Shown one piece after another: positions 31,289 to 38,781 of a stretch of 38,781 nt of DNA. The stretch is from contig QHRJ01000044.1 of assembly GCA_003220075.1 (NCBI GenBank), forward strand, positions 1-38,781, given 5' to 3'. How positions within the stretch are numbered: the stretch's first letter is position 1; every line of letters starts with the position of its first letter. Source of the DNA: Verrucomicrobiota bacterium. GTDB taxonomy: Bacteria; Verrucomicrobiota; Verrucomicrobiia; Chthoniobacterales; UBA10450. The notes under the pieces are model-generated. The model was not told the origin of the DNA and did no database searches. It saw only the letters and a list, made by a program, of their open reading frames with translations. A program made the position numbers and the translations under genes.

Positions 31289-32554
31289 ATGACTTTTTCC
31301 TGCGACGAAGAATTTGCGCAGCAACTCGATGCTGAGGACCCGCTGCGCTCTTTCCGTGACCGTTTTCATTTACCTCTCGGGAACAACGGTGAGCCGTTGA
31401 TCTATTTCGCGGGCAATTCGCTCGGCTTAATGCCGAAGTCCGCAAGAACAATCGTGGAACAGGAATTGGATGACTGGGCAAAACTGGGTGTCGACGCACA
31501 TCTCGCCGGGAAAACGCCGTGGTACTCGTACCACGAAACTCTAGGTGAACCGATTGCTCGCGTTGTCGGTGCGCAGCCAAACGAAGTAATCTGCATGAAC
31601 AGCCTCACGGTGAACTTGCACCTGATGATGGCCACTTTCTATCGCCCCACCAAATCACGTTTCAAGATTCTGATGGAGGAGCCGGCGTTTCCTTCCGACA
31701 CATATGCGATCAAAACGCAGATAACTCATCATGGACTTAGTGCAAAGGAGGCGCTGATCCTAGTGCGGCCGCGCAGTGGCGAGTTTACCGTGCGAACCGA
31801 AGAGATTCTCGATCTAATTGAGAGGCACGCCGATGAGCTCGCGGTCGTATTAATCGGCGGGGTAAATTTTTTCACCGGTCAGTGGTTCGATATTCCAACC
31901 ATTACGGCCGCGGCGCAGAAGCGTGGCATTACAGCTGGTGTTGATCTTGCCCACGCCATCGGCAACGTGCCGCTAATGTTGCACGATTGGAATGTCGATT
32001 TCGCGGTCTGGTGTTCCTACAAATATCTCAACGCCGGTCCCGGTGCGGTCGCAGGTGCCTTTGTGCATGAGCGACATGCCACCAACATCAACTTGCCGCG
32101 TCTGGCTGGTTGGTTCGGCAACGATCCGAATACACGTTTTCGCTTGCACCTCGAGCCGGAATTCATCCCAGTTGCCTCAGCCGATGGATGGCAAATCAGT
32201 AATCCACCTATTCTGTCGATGGCGCCCCTGCGCGCTTCGCTTGCCATCTTCGAGCAAGCTGGCGGAATGGAATCGCTTCGAAAAAGATCGATTAAGCTGA
32301 CGAGCTATCTCCAATTCTTGTTAGAAGATCGAGGCGCAGGAAAACGTTTTAACATAATTACCCCCCGAGAAGCTAACGAACGCGGTTGTCAGTTATCGAT
32401 CCAGGCGCAGGAACATCCCAAAGAACTATTCGAGAAACTCGAAGCCGCCGGCGTGAAATGCGATTTCCGCGAACCGAACGTGATTCGGGCCGCGCCGACA
32501 CCGCTTTATAATACCTTTCATGAAGTGTGGCGTTTCGCCAACATTCTGCGCTGA
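31289..32554 (+). CDS. kynU: Kynureninase
   Basis: Kynureninase is a PLP enzyme that splits kynurenine or 3-hydroxykynurenine into (3-hydroxy)anthranilate and alanine. The protein has 421 residues, the usual size. It shows YFAGNSLGLMP, MNSLTVNLHLMMATFYRP, FPSDTYAI, the aspartate region GVDLAHAIGN, and the PLP lysine in WCSYKYLNAGPG (Lys245). I choose ATG 31289, with GGAG (31276-31279) nine bases ahead. Tryptophan dioxygenase and kynurenine monooxygenase genes are not in the window. Confidence 0.95.
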   Translation: MTFSCDEEFAQQLDAEDPLRSFRDRFHLPLGNNGEPLIYFAGNSLGLMPKSARTIVEQELDDWAKLGVDAHLAGKTPWYSYHETLGEPIARVVGAQPNEVICMNSLTVNLHLMMATFYRPTKSRFKILMEEPAFPSDTYAIKTQITHHGLSAKEALILVRPRSGEFTVRTEEILDLIERHADELAVVLIGGVNFFTGQWFDIPTITAAAQKRGITAGVDLAHAIGNVPLMLHDWNVDFAVWCSYKYLNAGPGAVAGAFVHERHATNINLPRLAGWFGNDPNTRFRLHLEPEFIPVASADGWQISNPPILSMAPLRASLAIFEQAGGMESLRKRSIKLTSYLQFLLEDRGAGKRFNIITPREANERGCQLSIQAQEHPKELFEKLEAAGVKCDFREPNVIRAAPTPLYNTFHEVWRFANILR

Positions 32555-32731
32555 CGATTAAAACACTTCAGCAGGGCTATGGACGAAAGACGATAGCCTG
32601 GTCAACTCCAAGACTGTGGCGCGATCCGTTAATGAAGGTGGCTGCTCGCAGCGCTGATGTTGCGAGAAGGCCGCCGAAGGTCTGAAAACATTGCTCGTTG
32701 AGCCGTGCCTATATAGCTGGCATGATTCGAA

Positions 32732-33715
32732 ATGACGCGAGCGGCACGATTCTCCTATTTTTTCCTCGTCGCGGTAATCGTGCTGGCGGCGGCCACCCAT
32801 CTAGCGACTCCACTCATAACAGTTCTCTTTTCCTATTTTGCGTTGCGCAAACTTTATTTCGGCAAACGGAAGTGGCTGTCCCTCATCCTATTCTTCGTTG
32901 TCGTCGCGGCCACGCTTTATGGCCTGGGGTTTCTTATCCGGCAGGCCTTCATTGCCTTTCCCAAGATAGCATCGGAATCGATCCCGCCGTTTATTGCGTA
33001 TGCGCAAAGTCACGGGATCGAACTCCCGTTTTCAGACCTGGATAGCTTAATCGCGGCCATCCTTGACGTCGTGAAAAATGAATTCTTATTTGTTGGCAAT
33101 TTCGCGCGCGCAGCCAGCACGCAACTTGTCTTCGTTTTAATAGGAATCGCAGTCGCGGTTAGCTTGTTTTTGAATCCAGGAATCGAGAAATTTTCCAATA
33201 AGCCGAAAAGTCGGAACCTTTTTACCGCGATGACAGATGAGATCAAAATCCGTTTCCAATTATTTTACCAAAGTTTTGAAACAGTCATGGGCGCTCAAAT
33301 CCGGATTTCGGCGATAAACACGCTCTTGACGGCGATATTTGTGCTCGTTGTCTCCCTTAAGTACGGGACTTTCGTGGTCGGTTTGACCTTTCTCTGCGGA
33401 CTGTTGCCCATCGTGGGAAACCTGATCAGCAACGCGATCATCGTCGGCATCGCCGTTACCATGTCGCCGCGGCTGGCTATTGTTGCTCTCATCTTCCTGG
33501 TTGCAGTTCATAAGCTGGAATATTTCCTGAACAGCAAAATCATCGGCGATCGGATCAAAAATCCCGTCTGGCTCACTTTGCTCGCGCTGATCGTTGGCGA
33601 GCGATTCATGGGGATACCGGGAATGATCCTGGCACCAGTCGTTCTGAACTACATCAAAGTTGAAGCGTCTCAGTTGCCACCGCCTGATGCCGTTCCCGTA
33701 AACGAGCGCGACTAA
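32732..33715 (+). CDS. AI-2E family (DUF20) membrane transporter
   Basis: A 327-residue protein with about seven to eight membrane helices. The C-terminal half carries the family pattern GLTFLCGLLPIVGNLISNAI, HKLEYFLNSKIIGDRIKNP and LIVGERFMGIPGMILAPVVL. Members include TqsA (autoinducer-2 export) and Na+/H+ antiporters, and the substrate cannot be told from sequence. The N-terminal half is somewhat shorter than in typical 350-residue relatives. It stands alone between kynU and a convergent membrane protein. The ATG at 32732 has no clear ribosome site. Confidence 0.87.
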   Translation: MTRAARFSYFFLVAVIVLAAATHLATPLITVLFSYFALRKLYFGKRKWLSLILFFVVVAATLYGLGFLIRQAFIAFPKIASESIPPFIAYAQSHGIELPFSDLDSLIAAILDVVKNEFLFVGNFARAASTQLVFVLIGIAVAVSLFLNPGIEKFSNKPKSRNLFTAMTDEIKIRFQLFYQSFETVMGAQIRISAINTLLTAIFVLVVSLKYGTFVVGLTFLCGLLPIVGNLISNAIIVGIAVTMSPRLAIVALIFLVAVHKLEYFLNSKIIGDRIKNPVWLTLLALIVGERFMGIPGMILAPVVLNYIKVEASQLPPPDAVPVNERD

Positions 33716-33815
33716 TGTGCGGACTCCTCTTGTGCATTCGGACCTCCTTGTAAGGCGATTTCCACAAGCTCAACGTCATTGGTACCGCGCCAGCGCCGCA
33801 GCATGAAAAATCAGA

Positions 33816-35435
33816 TTAGTAGGGTTTGAAGGCCATCGACTCTTCCGGTTCGAACTGCCAGAACGATCGCCCTGCGTAATAATGGATGAGTCGCTTGTTC
33901 TCGATCGGTCCCATGTCCCGCGCCCAGATGACGGGAGCGGCATCAATATCCGCCGGATTATAAATCCATTCGTCATGTGCAGTGTCCGCCTCGCGATAGC
34001 GAACAAAGATCACATGGCGGCCAGGTCGGCTTGCCAGTAATGCCTGTTCCGCGCTTCCCTTGTTCGCGTTCTTTGTCTGGACCTGACCTCTGGTCCGGTG
34101 CGTCGCAATTGCCCGAGCTTCTGATGCAACCATCGCTATCAGCACCGAAACCGCCATCGCACGCACCAAAAAATGTCCTAAGTCACGCCCATTATGCGTC
34201 CATTGCCGGAGGTATCGCATCGACTGCGCGGCGAGTATCAACAGCGCGGCCGCAAATGGTGCTGCATAATGCGGATACCACCACACCTCAATCACAGATG
34301 CGGCCCCGATCACTACCATCAGAATTGCAAGAAATCGCATTCTCCGAGAATGCCATAGAAGAGGCGCGAATGCCGCGACCGGCGGCAGCCAGATCAGGTT
34401 GCCGTAATAATGTCGGAGCAGAGCGAGCCAGTCCAGCGGGCGATCTACCAACAGACGCAAGCTCCGCGCGCGGTCGTAGGTTTCGCGATTCCGAGATTCA
34501 AGATCGAAGTGCCGAAGAGTTCGCGGGGCGGTGGAAATCGGCATGAACGAAAAGGGCGGCACGATCTCATATTGCTCGTAATACTCCCGGTAGGGCAGGC
34601 GCAGGGGATGCCCGGTGACGCGGTAATTGTCATAAGCAAACCAGGAGGCGCCCGCTACGCCGATGAGCGCGATCGGTAACCAGACGTGCGCAGAGCGATC
34701 TGCCATGCCCAGCGTAATGAGTGCCGGAATGAGAAGCACCGATCCCTCGAACGGCCGCGCCAGGACGACGATCACGGCTCCCACTGCAAAGAGCCACGCG
34801 TAGCGCCATCGCTTCGCTCGAATGATGCGAATCCATGCGCCGATAACCAACGCACCCCCTATGGCGGTTACAGCACCTCCCCAGTAGCTATTCATCCAGT
34901 AGCTGAAAAGACACAGGTCCAGCCCAATGAAAGCCCCGAAAAGCGCCCACCCTGGCGGCAGCCACCCTTGGAGCGCCCAGCAAAGAGTCGCCGCCAGCAA
35001 ACCCGCGCTCAGCCAGACTCCAAACCAGGGATGCCCGAAAATCACCTGCCCCACCGCCATCGCGAGTCCCTGCGCAGGCGGGAACCGGGAGGCGTAGGTA
35101 GGCTGCTGAAGGATGTAAGTACTTTCAAAGAACTGCCAAAGCGGGTGCAGCGAATTGGTTAAGCGACCATACGCGAAAGTACCGGCCTGAAGAAGGTAAC
35201 TAAACTCATCGTAAATGGATGGCTTAGGGATCGGCCAGACTGGAAGAAGTGCCGCCCGCACCACCAGAACTAGCACGCCCAATCCGACCCAACTTAACGT
35301 TCGGCGGCGCGCCAGGCAGGAAAGACCGCGTTCAAACTTTCGCGGCAAGTCGTGCAACCGAGCGGGCATGATTTTCGCAATGGCTGCGAAAATTCCGACC
35401 AGTACGATGCAATAGATCAGTTCGTGGCTATTCAT
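33816..35435 (-). CDS. Polytopic membrane protein, glycosyltransferase family 39-like (GT-C)
   Basis: A 539-residue protein with roughly ten to twelve membrane helices and a 90-residue soluble C-terminus. An acidic site in the first outer loop (KPSIYDEFSYLLQAGTFA) and the FPPAQGLAMAVGQ segment match the GT39/PMT-like (GT-C) transferases, which use polyprenyl-phosphate sugars. The acceptor is unknown. It is divergent from a GT2 gene that resembles polyprenyl-phosphate hexose synthases; the pair could supply and use the same lipid-linked sugar (inference). Confidence 0.8.
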   Translation of the reverse strand: MNSHELIYCIVLVGIFAAIAKIMPARLHDLPRKFERGLSCLARRRTLSWVGLGVLVLVVRAALLPVWPIPKPSIYDEFSYLLQAGTFAYGRLTNSLHPLWQFFESTYILQQPTYASRFPPAQGLAMAVGQVIFGHPWFGVWLSAGLLAATLCWALQGWLPPGWALFGAFIGLDLCLFSYWMNSYWGGAVTAIGGALVIGAWIRIIRAKRWRYAWLFAVGAVIVVLARPFEGSVLLIPALITLGMADRSAHVWLPIALIGVAGASWFAYDNYRVTGHPLRLPYREYYEQYEIVPPFSFMPISTAPRTLRHFDLESRNRETYDRARSLRLLVDRPLDWLALLRHYYGNLIWLPPVAAFAPLLWHSRRMRFLAILMVVIGAASVIEVWWYPHYAAPFAAALLILAAQSMRYLRQWTHNGRDLGHFLVRAMAVSVLIAMVASEARAIATHRTRGQVQTKNANKGSAEQALLASRPGRHVIFVRYREADTAHDEWIYNPADIDAAPVIWARDMGPIENKRLIHYYAGRSFWQFEPEESMAFKPY

Positions 35436-35570
35436 GTCACGAAAATGTTCTAGTCATGATGAGCGATGCTGATTGACGACCAGCTTTCGCGCGCTGAATG
35501 GGCACGCGTCGCGATTCGCAAATGATTTTAATGATTGGATACCGTAATCTAATCTTTCTGAAGAGAACAA

Positions 35571-36749
35571 ATGGAGTTCGAAACCCAGACTGCGGCGATT
35601 GAAACATCAGTGGTTATTCCCTGCCTCAATGAGGAGGATACTTTGGGAAGTTGCATTGAGAAAGCTTGGCAAGCTTTGCGAGAACACAATATCGCCGGCG
35701 AAATAATTGTGGCAGACAATGGCAGTACCGATTCATCCCGAACTATCGCGGAGAATCAGGGGGCGCGCATAGTAATGGTGAAAGAGCCGGGCTATGGCAG
35801 CGCATTGATGGGAGGAATTGCGGCTGCAAAGGGTCGATTCGTCATCATAGGGGATGCCGATGCCAGCTACGATTTCCTTGAGATCCCGAAGATCGTTAAA
35901 AAATTGCGAGAAGGGTTCGACCTGGTTCAGGGGTGCAGACTTCCGGCCGGGGGTGGTTCCATTCAACCGGGTGCGATGCCATTCTTGCATCGCTGGATTG
36001 GCAACCCGCTTTTTTCTTTTCTCGTCCGACGATGGTTCAATGCCCCAATTAACGACGTCTACTGTGGGTTGCGCGGTTTTAGCAAAGCCATGTACCAACG
36101 CCTCGATCAGCGTTGCACTGGGATGGAATTCGCCACCGAGATGATCATCAAAGCCAGTCTACACGGCGAAAAAATCGTAGAGGTTCCGATTACTCTGTAT
36201 CCCGATGGGCGTCGATCGCACACGCCCCATTTAAAAACGTTTCGAGACGGATGGCGCACGTTCCGTTACTTTCTTATGTGCAGTCCCCGCTGGCTCTTTT
36301 TGGTTCCCAGTGGCGTTTTCATCGCCTTTGGCCTGCTTGGTTATCTTGTAGCCATGCCGGGGCTGAGCATCGGGCGTAGCACCTTCGACGCTCACACGCT
36401 CTTGTTCGCCAGTCTGGCTATTTTGTGCGGGTATCAGTGCATTCTCTTCGCCATCTTCGCGAAGACATTTGCCGTCACCGAGGGATTCCTGCCGCCAGAC
36501 CGGCATTTAGAACGCTTCTTCGAGGTAGTGAATCTGGAAAAGGGACTCGTCGTAGCGGCACTGGCGCTGCTCGCCGGTGGCGGTCTGCTGCTAGCTGCCA
36601 TCCGACAATGGTGGCTGACTGGTTTCGGCCATTTGGATTACGCATATACCATGCGATTCGTCGTGCCTGGAGCGACCCTCGTCGCCTTGGGGTTTCAAAC
36701 CGTTTTCTCCAGCTTTTTCGTCAGCATTCTTGGGATGCGCCGAAAATAA
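35571..36749 (+). CDS. GT2 glycosyltransferase, polyprenyl-phosphate hexose synthase-like, with membrane tail
   Basis: A 392-residue GT-A enzyme. The N-terminal catalytic domain has SVVIPCLNEEDTLG, VADNGSTDSS, GYGSALMGGIAAAKG and the DXD motif IIGDADASYDF (Asp95, Asp97). QGCRLPAGGGSIQPGAMPFL and YCGLRGFSKAMYQRL resemble dolichyl-phosphate glucose/mannose synthases. The last about 150 residues hold four membrane helices. It probably moves a hexose from a nucleotide sugar to a polyprenyl phosphate at the inner membrane. A polyprenyl synthase is encoded at 8705. Divergent from the GT39-like gene. Confidence 0.9.
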   Translation: MEFETQTAAIETSVVIPCLNEEDTLGSCIEKAWQALREHNIAGEIIVADNGSTDSSRTIAENQGARIVMVKEPGYGSALMGGIAAAKGRFVIIGDADASYDFLEIPKIVKKLREGFDLVQGCRLPAGGGSIQPGAMPFLHRWIGNPLFSFLVRRWFNAPINDVYCGLRGFSKAMYQRLDQRCTGMEFATEMIIKASLHGEKIVEVPITLYPDGRRSHTPHLKTFRDGWRTFRYFLMCSPRWLFLVPSGVFIAFGLLGYLVAMPGLSIGRSTFDAHTLLFASLAILCGYQCILFAIFAKTFAVTEGFLPPDRHLERFFEVVNLEKGLVVAALALLAGGGLLLAAIRQWWLTGFGHLDYAYTMRFVVPGATLVALGFQTVFSSFFVSILGMRRK

Positions 36750-36827
36750 CTGTACTTCGGACAAGGCGAAGTTGCACCAGCGCGATCTCAGACAATTCCC
36801 GTTTCCGCTCTGCCAACGAAATAAATT

Positions 36828-37397
36828 TTAGGGTCCGTCAAAATCGCTGAAGTCGTTAAAATTTCGGAAAAATTTTCCCTCTTCTTCGAGAACGTTAACG
36901 AGGTTTAGTTTGCCTGTCTCGACGAGCTTCTTCGTTAGCGATTGAAGCGAAAAATCCGATCCGGAAAGCGCCGCGATAAAATCGATCCCGGCGCCTTTCG
37001 GATAAATCGCAGCCAGAGGTTCGGCGCGATCGCCGATCATGGGAAGAACGCCGCAGCCTAGGTCAATTAGATTGCAGAGCGAACGCAAATAATTCTCGCT
37101 CATCAACGGCATATCGACGGCGAGAGCGAGCAAATGATCGGTTCGAATTCGTGGCAGCGTTGCAGAGAGACCACTTAATGGACCGCGCGACGGCGGTTCA
37201 TCGGAAACGAATTGCACGCCCGCTGGCCGCCACGCCGGATCAGTTCGGGCCGAAACAAAAATTTCTTCTGGTTCTAATTTCCACAAGAGATCGAGGTGAA
37301 TTTGCCAGAGCGGTTTGTCGCGAAAAATTAAAGTCGCCTTGTCCTGCCCCATCCGGCGCGATTCACCCCCGACGAGCAGAACCGCACTGATGTTCAT
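36828..37397 (-). CDS. mobA: Molybdenum cofactor guanylyltransferase
   Basis: MobA adds GMP to molybdopterin to form the guanine dinucleotide cofactor of DMSO-reductase/formate-dehydrogenase type enzymes. The 189-residue protein has the nucleotide loop LLVGGESRRMGQDKATL, SDEPPSRGPLSGLSA, and the metal-binding aspartate in ALAVDMPLM. Its ATG overlaps the TGA of the upstream MOSC gene in an ATGA (37394-37397), so the pair is coupled. Confidence 0.92.
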   Translation of the reverse strand: MNISAVLLVGGESRRMGQDKATLIFRDKPLWQIHLDLLWKLEPEEIFVSARTDPAWRPAGVQFVSDEPPSRGPLSGLSATLPRIRTDHLLALAVDMPLMSENYLRSLCNLIDLGCGVLPMIGDRAEPLAAIYPKGAGIDFIAALSGSDFSLQSLTKKLVETGKLNLVNVLEEEGKFFRNFNDFSDFDGP

Positions 37398-37885
37398 TCA
37401 ACCGTGCCGACCCGAATGGGTCCGGTCGAGCGCAACATGCCGTCGGTCAAAATCCGCGCACGCAAACCTCCGCGACCCTTGAGAAATTTTTCAGCGCTGG
37501 GCGCAATCGCGCGATCCATCCAGTAACATAGCCGGCACTCTTGCACCCCGTGAAAACGAACACCCTGGATTTCAAACTCGCGTTCGATCAGCGCATTAAG
37601 ATCGGCCTCTCGAGTAATGATATTCCGTCGTAGCGATGCGGGAGAGCAGTCCGACAACTTAAGAACAGCGCAAAGCTCATCAAAGACTTCCAGTGCAAAA
37701 AATGTGATCCGCCCTTTGTAATCTTCCTTGTAATCGAAGAAACGATCACCCCGAATACCGTGGCCGGCGACACATTCAATCGCCGAAACTTCCACCGCTG
37801 CATAATCATCGGGGGGCCGGTTATGATGCCCGAAAAAATTGTGTCCTGGCGAAATGTAAAGATGACAGATTTCCACCGATGGCAT
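37394..37885 (-). CDS. MOSC domain protein
   Basis: A 163-residue protein of the MOSC (molybdenum cofactor sulfurase C-terminal) family: HLYISPGHNFFGHH, ECVAGHGIRGDRFFDYKEDYK, and the sulfur-carrying cysteine region VQECRLCYWMDRA, then GGLRARILTDG. Such proteins are thought to bind or deliver sulfur for molybdenum enzymes. I start at ATG 37885 (MPSVEICHLYIS). The upstream ATG at 37975 would add 30 residues opposite fdhD that do not look like the family. It is coupled to mobA and divergent from fdhD, with a small overlap of the starts. Confidence 0.88.
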   Translation of the reverse strand: MPSVEICHLYISPGHNFFGHHNRPPDDYAAVEVSAIECVAGHGIRGDRFFDYKEDYKGRITFFALEVFDELCAVLKLSDCSPASLRRNIITREADLNALIEREFEIQGVRFHGVQECRLCYWMDRAIAPSAEKFLKGRGGLRARILTDGMLRSTGPIRVGTVE

Positions 37886-38728
37886 GGTAACATTGCCAGC
37901 AATTCGGTGAAAGTAGAGGGCGTCGCATCCAGCCAGGTCATCCGGCGAAAGCAAGATGGCACACTGGAGTATCAACGTGACGATCTCACTATTGAAGAAC
38001 CGCTCGAGATTCGCATCGGCCGCAAGACCGTTGCGACTACAATGCGGACGCCCGGAAACGACGAAGAACTCGCCGCCGGTTTTCTCCTTTCGGAAAGAAT
38101 CGTTCGAGCTTCTGACAAGATTGATAAATTCTCACGTTCGTCTGGCGCGCGTAATCGCGAAAACATCATAACCGTTACTCTGGCCGAAGGTGTAAAAGCT
38201 AAACTCAACTCAGCGCAGCGCTTCGGCACGATTTCATCGAGTTGCGGCATCTGCGGGAAAGAGAGCATCGCCGCGATCCGGCAGAATTTCCCACCGATTG
38301 AATCGGCAAAAAGCATCCGCATTCGTCTCGAAACATTGCTCTCACTTCCAGCGCGTCTCCGCCAGAACCAAGGCGACTTCGCCCGCACTGGCGGAATTCA
38401 CGCGGCTGGTATCTTTGCGCTCGACGGCAAACCACGCCGGGTTAGAGAAGACATCGGTCGACATAATGCCGTCGATAAAGTTATTGGCCGGGCTTTTCTT
38501 GATCGCGAACTGCCTCTGGCTTCGTGTATACTTCTCGTTAGCGGGCGCGCGTCCTTCGAGATCATGCAAAAGGCACTCTCCGCCGGAATTCCAATTGTCG
38601 CCTCGGTCTCAGCTCCTTCGACGCTGGCGATGGAATTCGCGCGCGAATGCAATCAGACGTTGGTTGGTTTTCTCAGACCGCCGTCGTTCAACATCTACTC
38701 GCATACCGAACGCATCATTTTGGTTTGA
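37862..38728 (+). CDS. fdhD: Formate dehydrogenase accessory sulfurtransferase
   Basis: FdhD passes sulfur from a cysteine desulfurase to the molybdenum cofactor, a step needed for active formate dehydrogenases. The 288-residue reading shows IEEPLEIRIG, the CxxC site SSCGICGKESI (Cys128, Cys131), GGIHAAGIF, REDIGRHNAVDKVIG and VSGRASFEIMQKA. I use ATG 37862, which overlaps the MOSC start region by 24 bases. A GTG at 37907 would avoid the overlap and still keep every motif. No formate dehydrogenase structural gene is in the window. Confidence 0.93.
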   Translation: MTDFHRWHGNIASNSVKVEGVASSQVIRRKQDGTLEYQRDDLTIEEPLEIRIGRKTVATTMRTPGNDEELAAGFLLSERIVRASDKIDKFSRSSGARNRENIITVTLAEGVKAKLNSAQRFGTISSSCGICGKESIAAIRQNFPPIESAKSIRIRLETLLSLPARLRQNQGDFARTGGIHAAGIFALDGKPRRVREDIGRHNAVDKVIGRAFLDRELPLASCILLVSGRASFEIMQKALSAGIPIVASVSAPSTLAMEFARECNQTLVGFLRPPSFNIYSHTERIILV

Positions 38729-38781
38729 TTCGTCCGTAGGGTGGTCTCTGACAGCCGAATCTGCGACGGCGTCTGGCACAG

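Noticed and set aside
1-38781. CRISPR arrays, insertion sequences, prophage or integrase genes
   Set aside because: No regularly spaced identical repeats with unique spacers, no transposase or integrase motif, and no phage structural genes were seen on either strand.

Overview
The window looks like a chromosomal segment of a Gram-negative, aerobic, free-living bacterium, most likely a verrucomicrobium of the soil (Chthoniobacter/Udaeobacter-like) type. The direct signs are an outer-membrane lipid A gene (lpxA), a TolC-family channel, the MEP isoprenoid gene ispE, a protein ending in a PDSG-type C-terminal sorting signal, a large Ig-repeat protein with a C-terminal repeat (NISTR..VQTG..V.IGGFI) that I associate with Verrucomicrobia, and many short palindromic repeats between genes. 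The lineage is an inference from protein resemblance; there is no rRNA in the window.

Layout. 1-6168: two different succinate dehydrogenase systems stand back to back. On the minus strand are an actinobacterial-type membrane anchor and flavoprotein (the latter cut by the window edge), split by a plus-strand hdeD-like gene. On the plus strand is a complete b558-type sdhC-sdhA-sdhB set. 6203-11236: housekeeping genes (ispE on minus; pyrF, a lipoyl ligase/transferase, a polyprenyl diphosphate synthase, radC and lpxA on plus). 11294-15258: a minus-strand block moeA-marR-tolC-pgeF. 15340-16738: tRNA-Ser(GCT), a broken small secreted-protein gene, and a PDSG-CTERM protein with a strong terminator. 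17045-21620: an orphan MASE1 hybrid histidine kinase and a 770-residue Ig-repeat surface protein. 22036-32554: an accessory stretch holding an aldehyde dehydrogenase of the 2-aminomuconate-semialdehyde type, a frameshifted hydrolase, a 5'-truncated Ada-like gene run into a DUF1203 gene, an Asp-box propeller protein beside a GG-ending ubiquitin-like protein, a decayed DUF1772 gene, a YCII/DUF2277/GFA/RidA operon, a VOC protein and kynureninase. 32732-38728: an AI-2E-type transporter, a divergent pair of membrane glycosyltransferases, and molybdenum-cofactor genes (mobA, MOSC, fdhD).

How the genes work together. The kynureninase, the RidA protein of the 2-aminomuconate deaminase type and the ALDH fit steps of aerobic tryptophan breakdown, but the dioxygenase and decarboxylase steps are not in the window. 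MoeA, MobA, FdhD and the MOSC protein point to a molybdoenzyme, probably a formate dehydrogenase, encoded elsewhere. Intergenic space is rich in palindromic repeats. In three places these touch gene boundaries: they supply both stop codons of lpxA and pgeF, cover the ALDH start codon, and separate sdhA from sdhB. Four loci show gene decay (15470-15661, 23655-24559, 25338-26291, 28421-28905). I found no CRISPR array, insertion sequence, phage or rRNA genes. No convincing wholly new defence-like or biosynthetic system is visible; the most unusual features are the paired SDH systems and the repeat-shaped gene ends.
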